This document shows positions 35,311-45,300 of a DNA stretch of 64,000 bases, piece by piece. The DNA comes from Ceratorhiza oryzae-sativae. Taxonomy: Eukaryota > Basidiomycota > Agaricomycetes > Cantharellales > Ceratobasidiaceae. The notes beneath the pieces were generated by a model. It saw nothing but the letters and a program-made list of their open reading frames with translations. It searched no databases and was not told the origin of the DNA. Positions within the stretch are counted from its first letter, which is position 1; the number at the start of each line of letters is the position of its first letter. The position numbers were made by a program, and so were the translations under genes. The stretch covers positions 2,542,001 through 2,606,000 of the forward strand of contig JARWMV010000233.1 in NCBI GenBank assembly GCA_030998015.1, given 5' to 3'.

Positions 35311-37476
35311 TCATCTGCAGTTCACAAGGGCCTTAATCTGAGCAGTGGGCAAGGATATGGTGATGGTGCCATTGGAATTGTCAGACATGGTGGACGAAAC
35401 AGAAATAAACAACTTGGAGCAGTGGCGAAGCAGCGCCAACACTGTTCTCAGGGGAAGGTGAGGTGGGGGTTCCTTCCCAGCTGCTGCTTTCCTGAGCCTT
35501 GTTGCCAGTGGGGACCTGGAGCTAACTCGGTCATCCTTAGCAGGCAAGCCGTCTGCTGCCAGGATGTCCCTGATGCTAATGTCCATGCGCCCACAGTCTG
35601 ATTTGGACCAGTCCTCTTCTTCCTCTGCTTCTGAGGGCTCAGTCTTGGGGGTGGGCTCAGCTGAGGGGGTTATGACTGTGAGGTGTGGGAGTGTGATAGG
35701 GGGGATGGGTATGGTGGCAGGTTCAGACTCAGCCAGAGGCTGGGGCCTGGACGGGCTGTAGGCTTGCGCTCCTGGCTTGAAGTATGCCAGGATAGTCACC
35801 AGTCTCCCCTTGCCGTTGGCAGTAATGGCGTCTCCTAGAGTAGCACCTGGGGGCTTGAGCTTGTTGAAGAGGGCAGCGATTTCTGAGGTGTCAAGTTGGG
35901 GGGGTGTGCAGGAGGGATTGAAGAATTGACGGCGGTTCTCTGGGCGGCGTTTGTTAAAGCACTTGCACGCATCAGCAAAAGCTTGACATTTCCGGTCCCA
36001 GGCTGCGTGACCCTCGGTTTTGCAGTTTGCACAGAAGTATTTGCCCCTTTGGTTGCACTCCTCATGTCTGTGTCTCCCACTGCATTGCTTGCAGACGTCG
36101 CTCGGCGCCCGGCAGTTCATCGCTTTATGCCTGTACTTCTGGCATTTCAAGCATCTGATGGGGTCCTCTTCCACATGATGGAAGGTGACCCTTTTGAACT
36201 CAAGAGTCCCACGGTTGGCTATCAAGTTGTCAGTGCGGTCATGGGATCTAAGCATCAACCAGACTACTGCCCTGCTCTGCCCTGGGGACCACCTTTCAGC
36301 AGGTTTTACCCAGGAGCAGTGAGTTATCATTCTGCACTCTAATTGGTTCTCCTCTTCCAAGGCGCGGATAGTTTCTTTGTTGTTTGGGATGAACAAGGTA
36401 GGAGTGCTCTCCATGATGATTTCCACATTCTGTCCACAGCAGATGACATCTCCATAGCCCTGCTCAAAGGCAAGTGCATAGGTGGTCTTGCTGAGGAGCA
36501 CTGCTTGGGTTGGGTTGGCCAGCTCATAGATTATAGACCCATTCCTGAGACGCTTGGCTGACTTGAAGACAAAGTTGGGTGCTATCTTCAGTCCTTGGTC
36601 CTTCACAAATTGCAAGTCTTTGAGCTTTTCCCAGGCTGTCTCCAGCACCACCTCTGCCTTGCAAACTAGACTTTTGGCATCCAGCTTGTCGAATCCAGCG
36701 CTGACAGTATTGCTGGGTTGGACTAGGATGGTTGAAGCTTGGAGTCAGCATCGCTCTATCGCCTCTGGGGGGAGGGGGTCTCCCGGAGCAATCTTCTTGG
36801 GCTTGGGGCCTTGCGGGACTGCATTCGCACCTGAGGTGGGGTTGGTGCAGGTACCAGGGGCTCCCTCTCGATGCGACCAGCAGTTGCCACTGCCAGCCAT
36901 GCTCCAAGCATGCTCCTGCATACCCTGCTGCTCGACAAAGGACTGTAGGGTGGTGACGGATTGCTCTGCTGCTTTCTCAGTGACTGTAGACTTGGTCTCG
37001 ACTTTCTGAATGACACTTAGCACTTGGTCTAGCTTTTCTCCTATGTTGTCTCCCAGCCCTATGGGGTTTTCCACAAGCTCTAGAACTCTGCTGGTGGATT
37101 GCAAGAGGGTGTCCAGGGCCAACTTGACCTTGGAGAGACTAGACCTGTAGAAATCAACATTTTCCAGCATCCTTGGGATCAGTTGGACCACCGTGTAGAT
37201 GAGGTTGGCTGTGTGTTTGGGGATCCCTTCCTCCAAGGCTGCTGTGTATAGGATGTTGACTACTAGAGCGCCTGTGACTGCATCTGTTTTTTTCATGTGT
37301 CGATGAGAGGCCAGGAGGGCAATGGCTGCCTCTGGCATCTTTGGGACCGGGACTGACACTGTGGGCTCAGGGGCAGTGGGGGGGTCACCGGGGGCCTTAG
37401 GGTTTGCCATCTTGGAAATCAGGGCATTGTTCGAAGGCTTGCGGTTGTCTGGTGCAGGTTTTGGCCTGGAGGCCAT
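35311..37476 (-). pseudogene. LINE ORF1: zinc-knuckle RNA-binding protein
   Basis: ATG at 37476, one frame of 722 codons to TGA 35313-35311, broken only by TGA at 36745-36747. The N-terminal half is helical and predicted disordered. The C-terminal half carries three Cys/His knuckles (CLKCQKYRHKAMNC, CKQCSGRHRHEEC, CANCKTEGHAAWDRKC). Such ORF1 proteins bind the element RNA. The terminator overlaps the ORF2 ATG. Confidence 0.88.
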
Positions 37477-37644
37477 ATTAAAATACGATAGAGACTAGAG
37501 TATTCAGGTGAAATAAGCAAGGAGAGCGAGAGAGAGCCAAGAGCAAGAGGAAAAAAAAAGAGGTAAAGCAAGGGGACAGAGTTGGTGAGCAGATTTTTCA
37601 GGGTCCTTGCAGTGCCAGTGGTGGTCGTCCCTAAATCCTTGCAG

Positions 37645-37980
37645 TTGTATCTCACCTCTGTGCTGTATGGGAACTTGTATATGGTAGCTAGCTGAATATA
37701 TAAGGGAGAGTCTGAGAGCCTTAAGCCTCAGAACTTGACCTCTTGTCCTGTCATCCCCTCTACCTGTGTGGTCACCAAGCCATAACAGTTCCTGCCCAGT
37801 ACTCTTAAGTACAACTGCACCTCTGATAACTCATATCCTTGGCACCTCACTGCCTTCTACCCCTTCCTCCTTCCCTGGATGTCCCTTTGACATTGCAGGT
37901 TGACTCCCTGTATTTATTGCAGTAAAGTTGGGTGCTACCCTTTGAGGTATTTGCCCCTGTCTAAGGCTCTGGCCTTGACA
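37645..37980 (+). mobile_element. Solo LTR, family X, right part
   Basis: Resumes after the LINE target duplication, includes the GAATATATAAGGGAGAG block (from 37693) and AACTTGACCTCTTGTC, and ends GGCCTTGACA before GTGGT at 37981. Together with 24064-24270 it forms a solo LTR of about 543 bp. Confidence 0.88.
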
Positions 37981-38204
37981 GTGGTAACTCCTGAAGGGGA
38001 AGAAGAATTCAAAGTGGAACAGATCATAAAGTGGCAATACAACAAAAGGTCTAACATCTTTGAATACTATGTCAAATGGCTTGGATATGACAAGCAACAA
38101 TGGCTAACTTATGATGACCTGGTAAACACACCAGAACCCATGGCCAACTATGTTAAGTCACACCCAAAGGCACCCCATGACCCCTGTGCCTTGAAGGGGG
38201 GAAG

Positions 38205-38582
38205 TGTCATGAACTGACATGCATATATCCACTCTATAATATTTTCTTGATTTATTACATTTCATGAGATCATTTTCAAACATACTTGCCTTTTATGGTA
38301 TATCAGTGTCATGTGATTCAGGGGATGTTCTGGACTGATAACCAAGATGTATTTCAACTCTGATGTGAAATTCCACAGTTCTGCAGTCACTTCTATTGCT
38401 TCTATCACTTCTATCTCTTATTGGTCATGACTCACTGTACGGAGTTGTTTGTTATGATGTGGCTTGTATCATGTATATAAACCAGGTCAAGTTCACAGAG
38501 GACTCCTCAAGAACTTGACCTCTCATTGAATACAAGTTCTTTCTCACTATTTTCCTTGTCACCTGACTTGTCATTGTTGACA
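38205..38582 (+). repeat. 3' LTR of gypsy copy 1
   Basis: Starts TGTCATGAACTGACATG, ends ATTGTTGACA and is followed by GCATG. 378 bp, matching 17652-18029. Confidence 0.93.
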
Positions 38583-38587
38583 GCATG

Positions 38588-39254
38588 CATGCCAGTGCAA
38601 TCATCAAAAGAGGGTACTGCTATACTTGGGGTACACCCTAGCCCAGTATAGGATAAGAGAGTAAAGACAGGGTGTGGATCAAAGGCATTGATGCATCTGA
38701 GACCTGCTATTGGCTTGTAGATCATATTATCATAGTATATACATGTAATGAACAGAGGCTACATCTCAGTGAGTCATAAAGTGAGTCAGAGAAGCTTCTG
38801 GATCAATTTGGAAGGCTCTCCTGACTCACTGGAGTCATTAGATCCTGATTGATGGTCCAGTAAGATTCTAATGATCATCAAGCCATTCCGGCACAAGGAT
38901 CTGGTGGATTGCAATGATCTTCAGGCAGCAGATACTGCCAAAGATTAGCTATTGATAGAGCATAAGATTGCTTTGATAGCATAAGTGGTTGCCAAGATAT
39001 GAGCAGTGCAATGTTGTAATCAATATCTCCTGATAAGAGGAAATATTGCAACCTCTATATCTCTCTGAGTTCTTAAGATAAAATCACAATAAAATATGTG
39101 TTGGAAAGAGGAGATTTTTTACTATTTAATGGAACACAAATAGTACAAATTTAGATGCATACAAATTCATTTAATTTCAAGAAAATTACAGAGACATTGC
39201 TTGAGGTTGGCAAAGCAGACTAAAATAATAGAAAAATGTTAGTGATCCATAACA
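38588..39254 (-). mobile_element. Solo LTR, family A, older copy (inner part)
   Basis: Continues the LTR that begins at 17008 and ends CCATAACA, followed by ATAAG (39255-39259), which matches the ATAAG at 17003-17007. CpG is almost fully lost: where the younger copy has GATCGCGACGATC on its reverse strand, this one has GATTGCAATGATC. Confidence 0.9.
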
Positions 39255-39259
39255 ATAAG

Positions 39260-39674
39260 CAACTGTGGACAGCAGCTAAGTCAGGTGCTTAGTGCTGGGG
39301 CTTGCAACATGGTCTTGACTCAAGACCCTTCTAGCTGTTACTTAAGCTAATAAGTCAGCTAGGGACTGTTCTTCACACTGGATGCTTTCAAGGGGAATTG
39401 ACAAGGTAGAGCAAGCTGGGGTAGACCAGCTTGCTCTCCTTACTTTTATGCCATTCTAACCAAGGGAGTGACTAAGCATATGTGCAGGATGAGTAAGAAT
39501 GAATGGCAGTGATCAGTCAGCCAGTTACTAATAATAGTACATCCATCAGTCAGCAAGTAACTAATAGTAGTAGCATGAGTAAGGTGAATGGCAGTGATCA
39601 GTAAGTGAGCAACTACTAATAGGACAAGGCTCAGTAAGCAGGTGGAGGCGCTTACTCATGAGGGAGAAATGGCC
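39260..39674. other. Ancestral spacer between two inverted solo LTRs
   Basis: About 415 bp of CpG-poor sequence with no gene. A loosely repeated GAATGGCAGTGATCAGT block occurs near 39502 and 39590. It is the original sequence between the two family-A insertion sites. Confidence 0.6.
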
Positions 39675-39679
39675 AAGCC

Positions 39680-40983
39680 TGTTATGGATCACTAACATTT
39701 TCTATTATTTTAGTCTGCTCTGCCAACAAGCGATGCCTCTGTAATTAAATTGTGAAATACTCGAATTTGTATGCGCTCTGAATTGTACTATTTTCTGTTT
39801 CATTAAATAGTACAAAATTCCCGCTCTCCAACACATATTTTATTAAGTTTTTACGATAAGATCTCAGAGAGATACAGAGGTTGCGATATTTCCTCTTATC
39901 AGGAGATATTGATTACAACATCGCACCGCTCATATCTCGGCAACCGCTTACACTATCAAAGCGATCTTGTGCTCTATCGATAGCCAATCTTCGGCGGTAT
40001 CTGCTGCCCGAAGATCGTCGCGATCCTCCGGATCCTCGCGCCGGAATGGCCCGAAGATCATTAGAATCTTACTGGACCATCAATCAAGATCTAATGACTC
40101 CAGTGAGTCAGGAGAGCTTCCCAAATTGATCCAGAAGCTTCTCTGACTCACTTTATGACTCACTGAGATGTAGCCTCCATTCATTACATGTATATACTAT
40201 GATAATATGATCTACAAGCCAATAGCAGGTCTCAGATGCATCAATGCCTTCGATCCACACCCTGTCTTTACTCTTTTATCCTATACTGGGCTAGGGTGTA
40301 CCCCAAGTATAGCAGTACCCTCTTTTGATGATCGCACTGGCATGCATGTATCTATTTGGCTCTGGAATGCCCTCCTCAGGGTATAAAAGGACCTCCTCTG
40401 AGGCCCTTCCAGACCACCTCCCTCTACTCAACCCAGACTGGTTATTGGTTTCTTTTCTCTTTCTATTTCTCTTGTCTGTGTGTGATTTCTTATATAACTA
40501 GTACTGAGGAATAAAGTACCATATTAGTTATATACTGTCTGAGACATTGTATCTTATATACAGAGATATATAAGGATACAATATTGCCTGATTGAGCGTG
40601 ACATTAAGTACCACCAGCTATTAGAGGAAATCTAAGTACCTGTAGCTGAGGAAGTACACGCATTAGGCAGCCCACCATCTATCCTATAAGCTATCGCTTA
40701 AGCCTAGTATTAAGATTAGTATCAGTTAGTCCAAGCGACTAGGGCTGAACTACATTTAAGATATCTAAGGGAACCTGACCATAGTAGTCTTGCTCTTTAT
40801 ACCTATAAATTAGTCAGTTTACACTGTGAAAGATTAAGACTACCTTGAGTGTTACTTGATCGCATTGCGACTATTTTGAGCCTTCTTACTCTAGTCTAAG
40901 AAGTATTGAGTACGATTAGTGTATACTAACATATCTACATTTGCTTAAGCTCTAGATATTCAAGTGTACCCTGACCTGTAACA
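39680..40983 (+). mobile_element. Solo LTR, family A, younger copy (1304 bp)
   Basis: Starts TGTTATGGATC, ends CCTGTAACA, flanked by AAGCC (39675-39679 and 40984-40988). GTATAAAAGG at 40381 is a promoter-like TATA box, setting the sense strand as plus. CpG sites are well preserved (for example GATCGTCGCGATCC). No primer site or coding sequence adjoins it, so it is solo. Confidence 0.92.
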
Positions 40984-40988
40984 AAGCC

Positions 40989-42010
40989 ACAAGACTAAAA
41001 GGTAAAACAAAGGAAAGAAAATGATGGTTAGCCACAAGACCTTGATTGTGGCTCATGACATAGGGCACAACAACAGTCTAAGTATTTTAAAGTATCATCC
41101 ATTACAGTTATATATGGTATATATATAGAAATAACCTGTATATATGTTAAATCCTATAGGAACCAGTTATAATAATGAGTGTGAGTGAGAGTAAACAATG
41201 GGGTACTTCAAGACTTGTAGAGCCTTTATTTATACCCTGCAAATACTAGTGAGTCATATAAGATCCTTCTCTGCATATACTGCACATAGACACACTTGAC
41301 TTGACCAACAACTTGTTCACATTCTAGATTACACCAGTACACACATAGGGGCTGTTTGCCACAGCTTGTGGAGGCACACAGCCCAGTCTTGGCTGCAGGT
41401 CTGCAGGTGACCTCTTGGCGTGACCCGTTTTCCTTTTAGCACTATCACATGCCATGCTGCCTTTTCCTCCTTGCCATCACACTTGCTGAACTGTGCTTTG
41501 TTTCTGTCTGTGCTTGTTTTCTTTTTCCCTGCCCACCATCCCTTTCCTCTTCCTTTTCTTCCCACTAAACATTTGTATGGATGCGCCTTACTGCATCTGC
41601 AATCATGCCTGTGCCTGCCCACCATCCCAACTCCCAACTGCTGTTGTCCAGTGGCCACCTGACCCACAAGTTCACTTGCATCTCAGTGCCCCAGGCTCAC
41701 CTGTTGCTTTGCTCTGGGTCTCCCACCCCTCTGGTTCAGACAACAGCCAGTCAGACTTGTCTCCTCATCCATCATGTACATAAATCTTGAAATATATATA
41801 TGTGTGCTCATCGCACACCTCCCCATATACCTGACCCATTCCAGTCATGCCAATTTGGGAAACCAACACGTCTGAAGGGTAAGATGAATATTCTACAATA
41901 GAATAGAGAATACAGACATTTCACAGAACTGAGGTTATCAATTTGGAAACACTAATTGGATTGCTGTTCAGCTGGTATAGAGTCTCTTTTACAGAGTCAA
42001 ACAGCACATT
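40989..42010. other. Unassigned CpG-poor DNA, possibly an old LTR
   Basis: No supported gene. On the minus strand GGTATAAATAAAGG (around 41222-41235) looks like an LTR promoter box followed by a leader, so part of this stretch may be an old LTR. I could not find matching ends or a target duplication. A proline- and cysteine-containing frame around 41329-41790 has no recognised domain. Confidence 0.35.
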
Positions 42011-42273
42011 TGTTGGATTTCAGTGTTATGAGTATGTAATGTAGTCATGTGACCTTGCTTATGTTTGCATGACTGCTGTTTTGATGACCCTCAGTTCTTG
42101 TTCACATCCATGTCTGGAGCTGAGGTATGTCTAATCTTTTATTTAGTTTCATATTGCTTATATTCCTGTAGTATATATTATCTACAGGTACAGAATTTCA
42201 GTTCTTGTTCACATCCGTGTCTGGAGCTGAGTATATATTATCTACAGCTCCTCGGAATTCTTCCCTGCCAAAA
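42011..42273 (+). repeat. 5' LTR of copia element
   Basis: TGTTGGATTTC to CCTGCCAAAA. An internal direct repeat of GTTCTTGTTCACATCC...GTCTGGAGCTGAG occurs twice within it. The pair at 46765-47027 is the same length. Confidence 0.93.
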
Positions 42274-42286
42274 GGTTATGAGCCCC
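42274..42286 (+). promoter_or_regulatory. Copia primer-binding site, initiator tRNA half-molecule type
   Basis: GGTTATGAGCCCC directly follows the LTR and complements the anticodon-loop region of initiator tRNA-Met (anticodon CAU). Internal priming of this kind is known for copia. This contrasts with the self-primed gypsy elements nearby. Confidence 0.7.
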
Positions 42287-42341
42287 GCTGCATCACTCTG
42301 AGACCTAGGCATAATACAAGATCTCACTTTTATTCTCTACC

Positions 42342-45300
42342 ATGTCCAACTCCACCACAGACATCTATACAAGCAAGAAGACTTTTGAAATTCCACTTCT
42401 TCGGGATGATGGATCAAACTATAATGCCTGGAAATTCCATCAGCAAACTGTTCTAAAGCTTCGTGGCCTCAATGCCGTAGCTACAGGCACAGAAACCTGA
42501 CCAACAGCACTTACTGTTGCTGAGGCAAAAGACTCTGTCAAGGTCACAGCTTACAAGGCCGAGCTCAAAACCTGGACCCGGAAAGACAAGGAGGCCTTTG
42601 CCCAGATTACACTCAACATGGAAGATGGAGCAATGGCAGATGTCATGGAGACAACATCAGCCTATGAGGCCTGGACCCAAGTGGTAGAACGCTGGGAGGG
42701 AAAAGGAATGCAGTCAGTATCCTTCCTCTACGAGCAGCTCACAACAATGAAAATGAACGACGGAGACAACGTTACCAAGTATTATAACAACCTCCGCTCC
42801 CTCACGTCAAAGCTCAAGACGCTTGGACAACCTCTTGTCGATGAACTTGTGGCCCTCATCTTCATGAACAACCTGTCACCCGAGTATGCAATTGTCCGGA
42901 CTGTTATCCAAACCGCCAATAAAACTGTCACTCCCGAGCTTGTATTCCAAGCTGTTCTTGCCGAGGAAGAACAGCTTAAGAAGGGCCACAGTACTACAGC
43001 GCTGATAGCGCGAGCTGGATCCTCAAGGTCTGGAGGCGGAAACGTGAAGGACGACAAGTCTAAACAAGGAAAAAATGGTCAGAATGGTCAGAAACACAAG
43101 AAATGCCCCAATTGCAAACGTACTGGACATACGAAGCAGCAGTGTTGGGCGCCGGGAGGTGCCTCTGAAGGCCAAGGTCTGCACCAAAAGAAAAAGGGCA
43201 ACACGTCGAAGGACTCAAAGGAAAAGTCGAAATCTGAGTCGAGACCTGCCAAGTCAGCTAAACTTGCCATTGTCAGCTCAAGCCCAAGCTCACCTGAGGC
43301 CTATACCACTCTCTACACCCTTGCAACACTTCACAATGCCAACATACCCTTTGATTGGATCCTAGACTTGGGAGCATCAGCACACATGACATCGAATTGC
43401 AATTGGTTCTCAACTTACAAAGCTCTCAATCCACCTATCAAGATCACCCTAGGCGATAACTTGATTATTTACGCCAAGGGAGCAGGGCGCGTCCTCGTCG
43501 ACCTAGAGAGCAAAACGGGTCAGAAAACCGAGACGTACTTCAAGAGAGTTTTACATGTACCCGATCTTTGTGCCAACCTTGTTTCAGTCCGAGTACTCCA
43601 ACACGCTGGCCATAATGTCAATTTTGAACGCAACAATGAATCTGCTCATATTATCGCATGCAACGACGTTGCGATTGGCCACGCCACGGTTCGCTGAGGC
43701 GTATACGTTCTAAATGCCAAAGTTATCCCTCAATCCGCATCCAGCTACACCGCCGTAGTCTCACCTGACTGCGAAAATGTTGAAGATGATGCCGAAGCGA
43801 CCGAAATCGTTGCTTATATGGCTCAGACTGTAGCGTGAGCAGATATTAATACATGGCATCGAAGACTCGGTCATATAAACTATGAGTACGTACTGGACAT
43901 GGTGCAGAACGGCCATGTTAAGGGCATGGATATCGTTGGAAGTCGAAAGGCGCCAAGTGCCGTCTGCGATGCGTGCATGAAGGGTAAACAGACTTGCACC
44001 CCGTTCCCGAAGGAAGCGACTCACCACTCGACGAAAATCCTTGAACTCCTACACTCCGACCTCCACGGGAAGGTGTCGACGCAGGCGTTTGGCGGCTACC
44101 AGTATTTTAGTGTGACTGTCGACGGTTTCTCTTGCAAAATCTGGGTTCACCTCTTGAAGGCGAAATCCGATTACGAGACGTGCTTTAAGGAGCTACGAGT
44201 GTCAGTCAAAAAGTCCACGGGTGAGCAGATCAAAGCTCTACGTACCGACGGAGGAGGCGAATACGGCTCAAACGCCTTTGAAGAATATTTCTGTAAGCAC
44301 GGAATTGCCCACCAGAAGACCGAAGCACACTCGTCGCAGAGCAATGGAGTGGCCGAGCAAGCTATCAGGACGTTAAACGATCATCAGCGTTCGATGCGCG
44401 AAGACGCTGGGCTGAGTGACGCTTACTGGGGTTACGCGATCCTCCACGCCGCCAACATCTGGAATATGACACCTAAAAAGGCGCTAGGCGGTCGTACACC
44501 TGACAAGGTGTTTACAGGTACGAAACCCGACATATCTTGACTCCGTATATTCGGCTGCAAGGCCTGGGCGCGTGTGCCCAATGAAAAATGTCAGAAACTC
44601 GATGCGCGATCGCTTGAGTGCACTTACCTTGGATATGCGCCCAACCGCAAGGCACACGTCCTCATTCATCATCCTACTTGTCGTTTTATTACTTTGTGTG
44701 ACGTCGTCTTCGACTAGGGCAGCGGATCGTGCCAGCGAGTGATAATCGAGGACATTTCAATTGACCAAAGGTCGACCGAGCCCGATCCTAAGTCCGAGAA
44801 TGAGCAGGAGGCCAAGACCGAGGCCAAATTGATCAAAGATGACAAGAGCGACGAGGAAAAGGCTACAGAAGTGGCGGAAGAGGATCAGAATGTGCAAATC
44901 GAGCCAGAAATCGAACAGCCGCAAGAGCGCAACCAGGTTACTCACCAAGAGCCCGAACCACCCATCCAAACAGGCCATCCCATTCGCACGCGCCGAGCAC
45001 CTGTTCAAGGTGACGATGATCGATTTTTTGTCACATCGTATCAAGGCCGATCCACAAGGTCGAGAACCAAGACCCAGAGCACAGCTTCAGTGGGTGCAAC
45101 AGTTGCCAAACCGAACGCAGAAGACACACCAGCTTCAGTGGGCGCTGCCGTGAGTGAAAACAAAGAGGAACAAACTAGAACCAAGTCAGCATTTGCAGCT
45201 ATAATCAAAGAGCAAGCTCCAGCGACTTACGATGAAGCCATGGGCTGCGAGGACGCCCCACGCTGGCTAGAGGCAATGCTCGAGGAGCTCTGATCCATCA

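Larger units (their letters stand above)
24481..35314 (-). pseudogene. LINE ORF2: endonuclease, reverse transcriptase, RNase H
   Basis: ATG at 35314-35312 overlaps the ORF1 TGA (ATGA). The frame runs to 31869 and, across gypsy copy 2, continues in phase at 24916-24481. Domains: EEP endonuclease (NVYNP, LLGDFNRHHPLWD), RT (HSAPGPDGIPA, YRPIALLN, GIKQGCPLS), a degenerate RNase H, and a C-terminal CKACSEAEETVMHFVLQC motif. The RT catalytic motif is YINN (33206-33217), not the family's YxDD. Stops: TGA at 35141, 32699, 32270 and 31886. Every break is a point change. No frameshift was found. Confidence 0.9.
24271..37637 (-). mobile_element. Tad1-like LINE, about 6.4 kb without its own insertion
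   Basis: The 3' end is a 14-nt T run (24271-24284, a poly(A) tail read on the minus strand). The 5' end is near 37637. CTTGCAG flanks both sides (24264-24270 and 37638-37644), a target duplication of at least 7 bp. It has two ORFs: a zinc-knuckle ORF1 and an ORF2 with endonuclease, RT, RNase H and a terminal CCHC motif. It is split by gypsy copy 2 at 24917-31863. Five premature TGA stops and a mutated RT motif make it inactive. Confidence 0.92.
20766..38217 (+). pseudogene. pol of gypsy copy 1, split by 13.9 kb of insertions
   Basis: Reads from 20766 to 24063 and continues in phase at 37986-38217 once one GTGGT is removed. Domains in order: protease (MIDSGAT), RT with intact YMDD (VIYMDDILVFS), RNase H (TDASGYATG), integrase (HPQTDGQSERANQ) and chromodomain (FEYYVKWLGYDKQQWLTYDDL). 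Stops are TGA at 20859, 21633, 22179 and 22941, and one base is missing near 23093 relative to copy 2. The terminator (38215-38217) lies inside the 3' LTR. The chromodomain is expected to guide integration to particular chromatin. The element is inactive. Confidence 0.9.
17652..38582 (+). mobile_element. Tf2-like Ty3/gypsy chromovirus copy 1 (host of later insertions)
   Basis: The element occupies 17652-24063 and 37981-38582. The 378-bp LTRs are flanked by GCATG at 17647-17651 and 38583-38587. Order: LTR, primer site, extra zinc-finger region, gag, pol (protease, RT, RNase H, integrase, chromodomain), LTR. It is split inside pol by 13.9 kb of later insertions bounded by GTGGT (24059-24063 and 37981-37985). 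It is very CpG-poor, has six TGA stops in gag/pol and at least one frameshift near 23093, so it is dead. Without the insertion it is about 7.0 kb, the same as copy 2. Confidence 0.95.

Noticed and set aside
36524..36907. 127-codon frame in the LINE
   Set aside because: It lies across the ORF1 stop in a different frame, while ORF1 itself continues in its own frame past a single TGA.
17008..40983. A single giant inverted-repeat DNA transposon with 1.3-kb arms
   Set aside because: Each arm carries its own 5-bp duplication and an LTR-like TATA box, so they are two separate solo LTRs in opposite orientation.
19849..45293. TGA as a recoded or readthrough codon in the elements
   Set aside because: TGA positions mostly differ between copies and match CGA lost to CpG transition. 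Host genes use TGA as an ordinary terminator. Only two shared TGA sites remain open to question.
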